Assembly (NCBI RefSeq): GCF_004005485.1 | Contig: NZ_RZUL01000007.1 | Location: 62,001 to 126,000, forward strand | DNA: 64,000 nucleotides | Direction: 5' to 3' | DNA from: Sphingobium algorifonticola | GTDB lineage: Bacteria; Pseudomonadota; Alphaproteobacteria; Sphingomonadales; Sphingomonadaceae | In this document: positions 8,460 to 17,096 of the stretch, piece by piece | Layout: the number at the start of each line of letters is the position of its first letter | Numbering within the stretch: position 1 is the first letter of the stretch | Position numbers and translations under genes: made by a program | Notes under the pieces: generated by a model | What the model saw: only the letters and a program-made list of their open reading frames with translations | What the model was told of the DNA's origin: nothing | The model's database searches: none

Positions 8460-9302
8460 TCAATACGCCGCCGCCACGGTCCTTTGGCGCTGTTCGCCAA
8501 GCCCCTCAATGCCGAGGCGTATCTCCTGGCCAGGACGCAGGAAAACAGGTGGCTTCTGACCAAGCCCAACCCCGGGCGGCGTACCGGTGCTGATGATGTC
8601 CCCCGGCTGCAACGACATGAACTGGCTGATATAACTCACGAGATGGGCGACGCCAAAGATCATCGTGCGGCTGTTGCCGTTCTGATAGCGGTGGCCGTCG
8701 ACGTCCAGCCACATATCCAACTGTTGCGGATCGGGAATTTCGTCGGCGGTGACCAGCCACGGCCCGACAGGTCCGAAGCTGTCATATCCCTTACCCTTGT
8801 CCCAAGTGCCGCCGCGCTCCAGCTGATAGGCGCGCTCGGATACGTCGTTGATGACGCAATAGCCTGCAACATGGTTCATGGCATCTTCGATCGCCACATG
8901 GATAGCCGCACGGCCGATAACAACGCCCAATTCGACTTCCCAATCGGTCTTTTCCGATCCGGGCGGAATGATGATGGGATCATTGGGGCCACCTATTGCG
9001 CTGGTCGCCTTCATGAACAGAATCGGTTCCTCCGGAATCTCCGCGCCGGTCTCAGCGGCATGGTCCGCATAGTTGAGGCCCACGCAAATGAATTTGCCGG
9101 ACCGCCCGATACAGGCGCCAATGCGTTCGGCGGGGTCGACGATCGGCAGCGACGCTAGATCGACTGCGCGCACTCTGCCCAGTTCTGCAATCGTCGATGG
9201 GTCGATATCGGCTATGACCGAGGAAAGGTCGCGCAATGTGCCGTCTTCTGCGACTGCCGCGGGTCGTTCTTGGCCTCGCGGGCCATAGCGCAATAATTTC
9301 AC
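8460..9302 (-). CDS. 2,4-diketo-3-deoxy-L-fuconate (or rhamnonate) hydrolase, FAH family
   Basis: This 280-residue fumarylacetoacetate-hydrolase-fold enzyme has the metal-binding residues of the family: E-x-E in TDWEVELGVV, Asp in VINDVSERAYQ, and the conserved ISTGTPPGVG. It would cleave a 2,4-diketo-3-deoxy acid to pyruvate and L-lactate. The start is GTG at 9302 with AAGGAT eight bases upstream, giving the usual family length; a longer frame to 9380 has no ribosome-binding site and runs toward the operator. It is a monocistronic unit, convergent with the operon ending at 8431. A predicted operator lies at 9384-9395. Confidence 0.85.
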   Translation of the reverse strand: MKLLRYGPRGQERPAAVAEDGTLRDLSSVIADIDPSTIAELGRVRAVDLASLPIVDPAERIGACIGRSGKFICVGLNYADHAAETGAEIPEEPILFMKATSAIGGPNDPIIIPPGSEKTDWEVELGVVIGRAAIHVAIEDAMNHVAGYCVINDVSERAYQLERGGTWDKGKGYDSFGPVGPWLVTADEIPDPQQLDMWLDVDGHRYQNGNSRTMIFGVAHLVSYISQFMSLQPGDIISTGTPPGVGLGQKPPVFLRPGQEIRLGIEGLGEQRQRTVAAAY

Positions 9303-9383
9303 TGGATGATCCTTCGCAGCAGGGGGGTGGCGCACTCGATAGCGACATGCCCGGAATAGCGCCTGAGCCTTAAGTTTCACTCA

Positions 9384-9395
9384 TTGATATGTCAA
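9384..9395. promoter_or_regulatory. predicted GntR operator upstream of the FAH hydrolase
   Basis: TTGATATGTCAA, identical to the site at 2608-2619, lies 82 bases upstream of the GTG start at 9302. The remainder of the gap between the divergent hydrolase and receptor genes (9303-9677) holds AT-rich promoter-like sequence and a second site at 9568, but no gene that I can see. Confidence 0.6.
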
Positions 9396-9567
9396 TTCTA
9401 ACGCCGCAGGTAGTTGCGCAGATCCTCATATCTGTTTTCGTTTAGGGCGAATTTCCGCGGATTCCGAGGATCCTATTACGAAATGCCCCTAAGGCGTGCG
9501 CGCACGGCATGTTGAAAGCAACATTTTTTCAATTTTTCTGCACAGGCTGATTGACCGGAAAAACATT

Positions 9568-9579
9568 CTGATATATCAG
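9568..9579. promoter_or_regulatory. predicted GntR operator upstream of the TonB-dependent receptor
   Basis: CTGATATATCAG is a perfect 12-bp palindrome and a variant of the locus-wide TTGATATATCAA sequence, about 100 bases upstream of the receptor start. It makes the receptor part of the same regulon. Confidence 0.6.
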
Positions 9580-9677
9580 TGAAACCCGCTAGATATGTTC
9601 ATCTTCGCCAAAGCGGCAAGGCTGGGCGCAAGTCACGATAAAGTGACGCACACAAAATTGTAAGGGGAGACACCGTT

Positions 9678-12365
9678 TTGACACGCCACCGGAACGACGC
9701 CACTGGAAAAATCCTCCGACTGCTTGGCGCATGCAGCGTTTTTGCGATCGCCGCGAATGCAGGGCCTGCGTTTGCACAGGCCGCAAGCCCGCAGGTCAAT
9801 GCCGCTGTTGAGGACAATGCCTCGACTGACCAGGACATTGTCGTCACCGGCATTCGTCAGTCCGTGCAGGCATCCATAGCAGTCAAGCGTCAGTCGAACG
9901 CGATTGTCGATGCCATCACGGCTGAAGATATCGGCAAGTTGCCCGATCAGAACATCGCCGAAACGCTGCAGCGCATCAGCGGCGTGCAGGTGGATCGCGG
10001 TGGTCTGGGCCAGCAGCAGTTCGTGGGTGAAGGCAGCGGCGTCACCATTCGGGGCATCGGCCAGAACCGTATCGAGTTCAACGGCACCAATATCGTCGGT
10101 TCCAGCACCGGCGGCGGTGTCGCGCTGCAAGATTTCAACCCGGAAATCCTGGCCAGCCTGACCGTGACCAAATCGCCGTCGGCGAAGGATATCGAGGGTG
10201 CTCTGGGCGGTGTGGTCAACCTGATCTCGCGCAAGCCGCTCGATCTCGATTCCCTTTTCGTGGCGGGCCGGGCCGAGGGCATCTATTATGATCAGGCCGA
10301 GAAAATGGGCTATCGGGCATCCGGTGTCGTTTCAACAAAGTTTGCGAACGACACTATCGGCATTTTGATCGGGGCAAGCCGCTATCAATATGATCGCCTG
10401 ACTGAAGAAGTCGATAATGGCGGCTACACCACGGCGTTTGATTTGGACGGCAATGGTTTGGCCACGAACAATCCGGCAACACCGACGCGCTATGTGAACA
10501 ACGTTGTCGCCGGCCAAGTCACTCGAATGGGAATTGACGGATCGATCCAGTGGCGTCCGTCGCCCGATTTTGAACTCAACTTCGATGCCCTGTACTCGAA
10601 AGCCAATCTCGATCAGGCTGCAAGTCGATATCAGATCCTGCTCGGCAACAGTGTTTCCAATGCAAAGATCGATGCGAACAATACGGTCGTTTCCGGCACG
10701 TTCAATAATGCCATTGTCCGCGTAACGGCGTATGACGAACCGATCGAGTCCGAACAGGCGATCTTTGCGCTCTACGGCAAATGGACGCCGGGGCGGTTCA
10801 CAGTCGAGGGGCGGGCTTCGCGCTCCGACAGCTCCCGCTATACCCGGCTGTTCGTTCCGCTGCTGGTTCCCAAGACCGGAAACACGGCATCTCTTTACTA
10901 TGATACGACAAGTGGCTCCAATTTGCCGACGGGTGCGCTGACCACCAATTTTAATACGCTTAACCCGAACAACTATCGCCTCGACACGACAGTCGACAAT
11001 AGTGATATCAATGAAAACACAGGCGACGATTATCGTCTCGACATTGGCTATGATACCGGGTGGAACTGGATCAAGACCTTGAGAGTCGGTGGCCGGTTCG
11101 AGGCGCTGTCGCTCAAGACCGATCGTTATGCCCTCAATACGGCGGTCGGAACGCTGCGTACGGCAACGCCTTCGCTGGATCGAAACGGCGACGGCCAGAT
11201 CGGCTATGAAGAGTTCACCGGTCTCAACATCACCACGATTTCAAATTACTTCAACGGTCGTTCTGGCAACTTGCCGCGCGAGTTTCTGGGCGGATCGGTC
11301 GATCCCGACGTCTACGCGGACAGCGTGAACCTGCCTGTTGCGCCGCAGGATGCTTCGGGCGTCCGTGGCGTCGATGAAGACACGAAGGCCATTTATGTCC
11401 AGGCTGATCTCGACGGTACTCTGTTCGGTATCGACATGCGCGGCAATGTAGGTGTGCGCTATGTCGATACCAAGCGGGTGTCGACCGGCAACGCTATTGT
11501 GGGCACACAGGTATTCCCGCAGAGGTTGAAATCGAACTTTACCAACTGGTTGCCGTCCATCAACCTGACCGCCAATCTGCAAAGCAACCTGCTTTTGCGC
11601 TTTGCCGCGGCAAAGGTGGTTGCGCGTCCCTCTCTGAGCGACGTGGCTCCCGGTACACGGCCCAATCTCGTCAACCTTACGGCAACCAGAGGTAATCCCA
11701 ACCTGCGCCCCTTCACGGCGACACAATATGATGTTTCGCTCGAATGGTATTTCGACAATGCGAGCCTGATTTCGATTTCCGGCTTCTACAAGGATGTCGG
11801 ATCGTTCACCTCCAATACCTCGTACGAAGAATTTATCGATCTGGGGCCTTTGTCGGGCATATTCCTGATTACTGTGCCGGAAAATGGCGAAAACGGCACG
11901 ATCAAGGGCTTCGATGCCAATTTCCAGCATGTATTCTCCGGTCTACCTGAGGCATTTGAAGGCCTAGGTGTCGGCGCGACCTACACGTTCGTCGACAGCA
12001 AGACGCCACTCAATGATCCGGTTACAGGCAAAAGCGATCCGCTTCAGGGTCTGTCCCGGCATAGCGTCAACCTGACGGCCTTCATCGAACAGAAATGGGG
12101 CAATGTCAGGCTGACCTACAACTGGCGCGACAAGTTTCTGGAACTGCGTCAGCCTGACACTGTTGGTGGCAATCGTTATCAGGCTGCCTATGGCCAGTTC
12201 GATCTTTCCAGCCAGATCAACCTGACTGAAAAGACCCGGCTGACCTTCTCCGCAGTCAATATCACGAAAAGTGCCGAGAAGTTCTTCCACACCTATGAAG
12301 ATCGTTTTCGGGCCTATCGCGTGAACGATCGTCGCTTTTACTTCGGGATTGCATCCTCCTTCTGA
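9678..12365 (+). CDS. TonB-dependent outer-membrane receptor for a glycan or oligosaccharide
   Basis: This 895-residue receptor is of the Xanthomonas/Caulobacter type. It has a signal peptide ending near residue 35 (AGPAFAQA) and a TonB box region around DQDIVVTGIRQS. A plug domain follows (AITAEDIGKLPDQNIAETLQ, then RISGVQVDR, SVTIRGIGQNR-like), and a 22-strand barrel ends in FYFGIASSF with a terminal Phe. The start is TTG at 9678 after TAAGGGGAGAC; no better start is seen. It imports the substrate across the outer membrane. An extracellular-loop segment at residues 501-512 (DRNGDGQIGYEE) is a textbook EF-hand calcium loop. A strong terminator follows at 12431. A SusD-like partner is not present. 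Confidence 0.9.
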   Translation: MTRHRNDATGKILRLLGACSVFAIAANAGPAFAQAASPQVNAAVEDNASTDQDIVVTGIRQSVQASIAVKRQSNAIVDAITAEDIGKLPDQNIAETLQRISGVQVDRGGLGQQQFVGEGSGVTIRGIGQNRIEFNGTNIVGSSTGGGVALQDFNPEILASLTVTKSPSAKDIEGALGGVVNLISRKPLDLDSLFVAGRAEGIYYDQAEKMGYRASGVVSTKFANDTIGILIGASRYQYDRLTEEVDNGGYTTAFDLDGNGLATNNPATPTRYVNNVVAGQVTRMGIDGSIQWRPSPDFELNFDALYSKANLDQAASRYQILLGNSVSNAKIDANNTVVSGTFNNAIVRVTAYDEPIESEQAIFALYGKWTPGRFTVEGRASRSDSSRYTRLFVPLLVPKTGNTASLYYDTTSGSNLPTGALTTNFNTLNPNNYRLDTTVDNSDINENTGDDYRLDIGYDTGWNWIKTLRVGGRFEALSLKTDRYALNTAVGTLRTATPSLDRNGDGQIGYEEFTGLNITTISNYFNGRSGNLPREFLGGSVDPDVYADSVNLPVAPQDASGVRGVDEDTKAIYVQADLDGTLFGIDMRGNVGVRYVDTKRVSTGNAIVGTQVFPQRLKSNFTNWLPSINLTANLQSNLLLRFAAAKVVARPSLSDVAPGTRPNLVNLTATRGNPNLRPFTATQYDVSLEWYFDNASLISISGFYKDVGSFTSNTSYEEFIDLGPLSGIFLITVPENGENGTIKGFDANFQHVFSGLPEAFEGLGVGATYTFVDSKTPLNDPVTGKSDPLQGLSRHSVNLTAFIEQKWGNVRLTYNWRDKFLELRQPDTVGGNRYQAAYGQFDLSSQINLTEKTRLTFSAVNITKSAEKFFHTYEDRFRAYRVNDRRFYFGIASSF

Positions 12366-12430
12366 ATACAGGCGTCTGCACACCAGCCTGTTTAGCTGAT
12401 GCTGCCTCCCTCGGCGTCAGCACGTACTAC

Positions 12431-12465
12431 CGGGGCTTGATCCTTACGGATCAGGCCCCGTTTTT
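12431..12465 (+). terminator. Rho-independent terminator of the receptor gene
   Basis: A GC-rich stem of 13 base pairs with a short TTAC loop runs from CGGGGCTTGATCC to GGATCAGGCCCCG, with one imperfect pair, and is followed by TTTTT. It lies about 65 bases after the receptor stop. Confidence 0.85.
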
Positions 12466-12548
12466 CCATCAGCACGGTAGCGGCAATGTTTTCAGCACGA
12501 ATGTCGATCCACTCGCAGGCCCGGTCCTCCCGCGCTTGTCAATAGCAT

Positions 12549-12573
12549 CTGAAATATCAAAACGATATTTTGA
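12549..12573. promoter_or_regulatory. predicted operator upstream of the beta-helix enzyme
   Basis: CTGAAATATCAA resembles the locus operator. It overlaps an inverted repeat, TCAAAA-5 bases-TTTTGA (12557-12573). The composite site lies about 85 bases upstream of the start of the beta-helix gene. Whether one or two proteins bind is unknown. Confidence 0.45.
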
Positions 12574-12656
12574 CATTCTATTGGGACAGGCTATGCTGTG
12601 GCTATGCTCATGCCTTTGGCAAGGCATCGTGATAATTGCGCAGGGAGGAATGGATG

Positions 12657-14705
12657 ATGCACCGGTGGTCGGTAGCTTTATGTGGGGCTGTATTGCTGGC
12701 CTCTCCTGCGCAGGGCGCGGGCAGCGAAATACATGTTTCTCCATCCGGAGATGATCGCGCTACCGGTACAGCGCAACGTCCCTTCCGCACGCTCGAACGT
12801 GCGCAGCGCGAAGTGCGTGCCCGCAATCAGGGCGCGGATGTTACGGTACTTCTGCATGACGGCACATATCCTTTGCCCAAGCCGCTCCGCTTTGATCCGA
12901 AGGATGGCGGGCAGGGGCGGGCGCATGTGACGTGGCGTGCAGCGGCTGACGCACGTCCGGTAATCTCAGGCGGCCAAGTCGTCACGGGCTGGCGGTTAAC
13001 CGACAAGGCAGAAAACATCTGGTCGGCCGACATCCCCAAGGACGTCGATACCCGACAGCTCTTCATGGACGGCGTGATGTTGCAAAGGGCAACAGTGAGC
13101 ATCCATCGGGATGAAATCGCCTTCGACCAGGACGGGTTCACGCTCAAGGGCAAAATTGCCGAAATATTGACCGGGGTGTCCGCCGATCGACTGGAATTGC
13201 ACGTGATGGCCCTTTGGTCCAGCCGCAACATACCGGCGCGGGAAATCCGTGGGGGCAGGGTGCTGCTGCAACAGCCGGGATGGTACAACAGCTACACAAA
13301 TAACGACACGGTGAATAAGGGGCATGCCCCCGGCGACGACCGGATCAATCTGGTAGGGCCATGTGCGTTTCTCAAGGTGCGCAGTTGGCTGGGTTCGTCC
13401 GACCAGTGGTGCATCGAACCAAAGCAGGGCCGCATCTACATCAAGGCGGGGTACAAGACGGACCCGTCCAAGTCTCAAATCGTGATGCCACGGCTGGGGA
13501 CGCTGCTGTCCATCAGCGGCGATGCCAGCGGCCCGATCCGCAATCTTTCGTTCACTGGTATAAGGTTTTCGCATACGAGCTGGATGGGGCCATCCTCCGC
13601 CGATGGCTATGCGAATATCCAGACCGGTGTTTTCATCAGCGGCGCTCCCGTCGGTGCGCTGGCACCTTACGGCAGCTGCTTCTCCGGCTGCCGTTCGTTC
13701 GAAGCCAAGCGTGAGCTTTGGAATAGCATACCGGCGGCCGTCCAGATATCGCGTGCCGAAAACATCTCTCTGAAGAACAATATTTTTTCGCAACTGGGCC
13801 AGGTCGCGCTCGGCATAGGCAATGACGGTGACGCCAATCTGAGCGGATTTGACCTGGGAGCAAAGAACATCGCGGTCGAAGGCAACCATTTCGCAATGCT
13901 GGCAGGCGGTGCCATCATTGGCGGCGGGTTGCGGGCCGACGCGCACCACCCCTCAAACGACGCATTGCGCAACAGCAATCTGGTCATCCGCAACAACGTC
14001 ATTACTGATATTGGCCGCGATTATCGCGACAACGCTGGCATATTCATATCCTACTTCGATGGCGTGACGATCCAGCATAACGACATCAGCGACACCCCGT
14101 ACAGCCCGATTGCCGTCGGCTGGGGCTGGGGCCATAATGACGTGGGCGGCACGCATGGGTTGGCGGAAGAGCGCGGGCGCTACGAATATCAGCCGCGCTA
14201 TACAGAGCCGACAATCATGCGGAACGTTATCATCGCCAATAATCGGCTGACGGATGTGACCCGTGATTTTCTGGATGGAGGCGGCATTTATACATTGTCG
14301 TCCATACCGGGTACGGTCATCCGCGAAAACTACCTTCAGGGTGTTGGCGGCAACGCGCTGTACGTCGATCAGGGCAGCCGCCATATCCGTTTCGAGCGCA
14401 ATGTTGTCGATACGCAAGGATATTGGCTGCATGGCAATAACGGATCGCCAGTGACTGAAACGACGCCGGGTGCGATTTGGGATCCCAGGGGATCAGGGGA
14501 ATGGACGTCCCCACGCACCACCGATAATGTCGCCATCGGGAACTGGCACAATGCGATCAGGGTCAGAGGTGATTGGATTCCGGAACTGCGCAATATCGTC
14601 AGAGACAATGTTCTGGTCGCCGACAAGATTTGGCCAGCCGAGGCGCAACGGATAATCGCCAAAGCCGGCGCGACGATGTCCACTGACGGCTCGGCCGCAC
14701 GCTGA
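12657..14705 (+). CDS. exported right-handed beta-helix glycosidase, GH141-like (candidate alpha-L-fucosidase)
   Basis: This protein of about 682 residues has a signal peptide (MHRWSVALCGAVLLASPAQG). The opening IHVSPSGDDRATGTAQRPFR and the segment VISGGQVVTGW are typical of GH141-type enzymes. A long parallel beta-helix region follows from about residue 290, with repeated N-rich turns (SLKNNIFSQLG, VIRNNVITDIG, IQHNDISDTP, VIRENYLQGVGGN). Known GH141 members are alpha-L-fucosidases from rhamnogalacturonan II degradation, and xylanases. Fucosidase activity would fit the 6-deoxyaldose pathway next door. The start is chosen for spacing to AGGGAGGA; the adjacent ATG at 12654 is nearly equivalent. 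It is preceded by its own operator and is monocistronic. Confidence 0.75.
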   Translation: MHRWSVALCGAVLLASPAQGAGSEIHVSPSGDDRATGTAQRPFRTLERAQREVRARNQGADVTVLLHDGTYPLPKPLRFDPKDGGQGRAHVTWRAAADARPVISGGQVVTGWRLTDKAENIWSADIPKDVDTRQLFMDGVMLQRATVSIHRDEIAFDQDGFTLKGKIAEILTGVSADRLELHVMALWSSRNIPAREIRGGRVLLQQPGWYNSYTNNDTVNKGHAPGDDRINLVGPCAFLKVRSWLGSSDQWCIEPKQGRIYIKAGYKTDPSKSQIVMPRLGTLLSISGDASGPIRNLSFTGIRFSHTSWMGPSSADGYANIQTGVFISGAPVGALAPYGSCFSGCRSFEAKRELWNSIPAAVQISRAENISLKNNIFSQLGQVALGIGNDGDANLSGFDLGAKNIAVEGNHFAMLAGGAIIGGGLRADAHHPSNDALRNSNLVIRNNVITDIGRDYRDNAGIFISYFDGVTIQHNDISDTPYSPIAVGWGWGHNDVGGTHGLAEERGRYEYQPRYTEPTIMRNVIIANNRLTDVTRDFLDGGGIYTLSSIPGTVIRENYLQGVGGNALYVDQGSRHIRFERNVVDTQGYWLHGNNGSPVTETTPGAIWDPRGSGEWTSPRTTDNVAIGNWHNAIRVRGDWIPELRNIVRDNVLVADKIWPAEAQRIIAKAGATMSTDGSAAR

Positions 14706-14735
14706 GTTTTCGTGTTCCTGTCCCGCCCGATATAG

Positions 14736-15569
14736 TCAACCGGCAGTCAATTCATACCAGCGGCGCGCATTGCCATTGAACAGGCGCGCCGCCTCCGTCT
14801 CGCTACAGCCGGAAATGGCGAAGCGGGTGGCCGACATCCATCGTTTCATGCTGCCGTGCAGATTGCACACGGGCCAGTCGCTGCCCCAGATCACCCGGTC
14901 CCATCCGAATATGTCGATCGTGGTTGTAATAAACGGCGCAACCCCGCTTTCGGTCCAATCAGGCCCGGCAATGCTGGTCAGCCCGGAAATCTTCACCGCC
15001 ACGTTCGGCCGCCGCGCGAGGTCCGTCATTCCTGTCCGCCAGGATGCATCGACACTGGCGGCGATGTCCGGATTGCCGCAATGATCGAGCACGAAGCGGA
15101 CGGTATCGGGCAGGCTGTCGACCAATTGTATCGCGGCCCCTATCTGATGATGCCTGATGCACAGGTCGAAGCAGCCGCCCGCGCGGAACGCGCCGCGCAT
15201 GACGGGGTTTCCGGCCATTTCGACTATCGCTGCATCGTCCAGCGGCACGAAAACGCGACGGCAGCCCACTATCAGGGGATGATCCCAGACGGCCTCGTCC
15301 GCCGAGGATCGGTAGCCCGCGATAATGCCCAGCAGTTTGGGGAACGAGGGATGGGACCGTGCGCCTGAAACGACCGCCTCCATTTCGGCAACCGCCTGCC
15401 CCGCAACGGCGTCTCCTTCCACATGAATGGCGCCCGCAATCGCCAGATCGCGCGCCGACCGTGCATATTCGGCCATGTCTATCGCAACGGGAAACCGCGC
15501 CAGCCACGGATAATCGATATGTGCGGGGTCAAGGAAATGGAGATGCGCATCGACAATGGCGGGATACAT
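14736..15569 (-). CDS. COG3618 amidohydrolase, probable L-fucono-1,5-lactonase
   Basis: This 277-residue TIM-barrel hydrolase has the metal-binding HLHF motif near the N-terminus (IVDAHLHFLDP), a histidine in LDHCGNPDI, a lysine/serine segment VAVKISGLTS, and the aspartate of WGSDWPVCN. The family hydrolyses L-fuconolactone, L-rhamnonolactone and related lactones. The ATG at 15569 has GGAGAGG upstream; an earlier in-frame start at 15611 is less likely. It is transcribed divergently from the first MFS permease, with a perfect operator palindrome between them. It probably pairs with the aldo/keto reductase at 18509. Confidence 0.85.
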   Translation of the reverse strand: MYPAIVDAHLHFLDPAHIDYPWLARFPVAIDMAEYARSARDLAIAGAIHVEGDAVAGQAVAEMEAVVSGARSHPSFPKLLGIIAGYRSSADEAVWDHPLIVGCRRVFVPLDDAAIVEMAGNPVMRGAFRAGGCFDLCIRHHQIGAAIQLVDSLPDTVRFVLDHCGNPDIAASVDASWRTGMTDLARRPNVAVKISGLTSIAGPDWTESGVAPFITTTIDIFGWDRVIWGSDWPVCNLHGSMKRWMSATRFAISGCSETEAARLFNGNARRWYELTAG

Positions 15570-15625
15570 GTAAGCCTCTCCAAACCTTATTCGCTGCATG
15601 CGAATTGACATGGCATCAGCAATAT

Positions 15626-15637
15626 TTGATATATCAA
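15626..15637. promoter_or_regulatory. predicted GntR operator in a divergent promoter
   Basis: TTGATATATCAA is a perfect palindrome between the lactonase (start 15569) and the MFS permease (start 15745). It is the closest site to the consensus derived from this locus. Confidence 0.65.
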
Positions 15638-15744
15638 TTCATGAAAAAATTGAAAGCGCCTCCTGTCCTTTGCCATCTCCCTGGTCTCGGATGCCTCTAC
15701 GTTGGACATGCATGGGGATTATGCATTTTCGTAAGGCGACAGTC

Positions 15745-17058
15745 ATGACGGCAAACGGTGCAGGGCGTGTCGAACCAGCCGACGGGCACAGGCAGCAACG
15801 CGGCGCCACCGCTGGGTCAACCGACCCTCTCATTTTGAACGGTCCGCGCAAATGGGTGCTGATGGGGTCCATCAGTTTCACGTTGTTCATCCTGTACGTG
15901 CTGTATGCGGGCATCATAAAGGTATTTCTGCCGAACCAGGTGGCCGATATCGACCCGGCCAACAAGATCAACAATCTGGCCGGCATATTGGCGCTCATGT
16001 CGATCGCCACGACGATCGCCACACCGCTGTCGGGGGCGCTGTCGGATCGGCTCCGTACTCGCTGGGGCCGCCGTGCACCGTTCATCGCAATCGGCTCTCT
16101 GGCGGCCGCGCTGCTGACGTTCGGATTGTCATTCGCAACGACGCTGATGGCGATCACTATCCTCTGGGTGATGGCGGCGTTCTGCTACAATATGATGCAG
16201 GTTCCCATGACTACATTGATCGCCGATCGCTTTGCACCGGATGATCGCGGTAAAGCGTCAGGCCTGCTGGGCGCCGGACAGAATATCGGTACGTCGGTCG
16301 GCGTGATCGTCGCCGGGTATCTGGTTGTCAACTTGCAACTGGGATACGTCCTATATGGCGCCGCTGTACTGAGTTGCTGCATCGCCTTCATCCTGGTGAA
16401 CAGAGAGCCGTCGTCGCTTCATATGGAGCGGGAGCCTTTGCGGCTTGGCCATTTCATCCGTGGGTTCTGGATCAGTCCACGGGAGCATCCCGATTTTGCC
16501 TGGGCTTTCATCTCGCGCTTCGCGCTGTACATGGGGTTCACGCTCATCACGACATATATGCTCTATATCCTCCAGGATTATATCGGGCTCAGCCGTTCAG
16601 AGGCCAATGCCGCCATCGGCCGCATCTTTGCGATTCAGTTGGTAGGGCTACTGTTATCCGGCGTTTTCTCCGGCTTCCTCTCGGATCGCTGGGGCCGGCG
16701 TAAGCCCTTCGTGATACAGGCGACCATTCTCATCGCGGCGGCCTATGCGATGCCTTTGCTGATGCCAACCATGACGGGCATGTATCTCTATGCGGGCATC
16801 GTCGGAATCGGCTATGGTGCCTACACGGCCGTGGACATGGCGCTGATGACGCAGGTGTTGCCGAAAGGTGGCAAATCCGCCGGCAAGGATCTCGGTATCC
16901 TCATCATCGCTCTCAACATTCCGCTCATTCTCGGTCCGGTTCTCGCGGCTCTTATCCTGAATATTTCAGGAAACAGCTATGCGACCCTGTTCACCGTTGC
17001 CGCGACGCTCGTGGCGTTTTCCGCCCTGTTGGTACTGCCGATACGATCGGTTCGCTGA
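15745..17058 (+). CDS. MFS/GPH-like sugar permease, copy 1
   Basis: This 437-residue permease has about 12 predicted membrane helices. It shows two copies of the loop signature between helices 2-3 and 8-9 (GALSDRLRTRWGRRAPF and FLSDRWGRRKPF). This resembles glycoside-pentoside-hexuronide and SLC45-like sugar transporters. The chosen start, ATG at 15745, has TAAGG upstream and a hydrophilic N-terminus before the first helix; the ATG at 15721 is an alternative. It would carry the released sugar across the inner membrane. It is paralogous to the permease at 21489 (shared FLPNQVA, VDMALMTQVLPK and VLPIRSVR-type tail). The GH-A-like gene follows 38 bases downstream. Confidence 0.85.
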   Translation: MTANGAGRVEPADGHRQQRGATAGSTDPLILNGPRKWVLMGSISFTLFILYVLYAGIIKVFLPNQVADIDPANKINNLAGILALMSIATTIATPLSGALSDRLRTRWGRRAPFIAIGSLAAALLTFGLSFATTLMAITILWVMAAFCYNMMQVPMTTLIADRFAPDDRGKASGLLGAGQNIGTSVGVIVAGYLVVNLQLGYVLYGAAVLSCCIAFILVNREPSSLHMEREPLRLGHFIRGFWISPREHPDFAWAFISRFALYMGFTLITTYMLYILQDYIGLSRSEANAAIGRIFAIQLVGLLLSGVFSGFLSDRWGRRKPFVIQATILIAAAYAMPLLMPTMTGMYLYAGIVGIGYGAYTAVDMALMTQVLPKGGKSAGKDLGILIIALNIPLILGPVLAALILNISGNSYATLFTVAATLVAFSALLVLPIRSVR

Positions 17059-17096
17059 TCCCGGATTATGCCGACCTGAATGCAAGGAGAAACATC

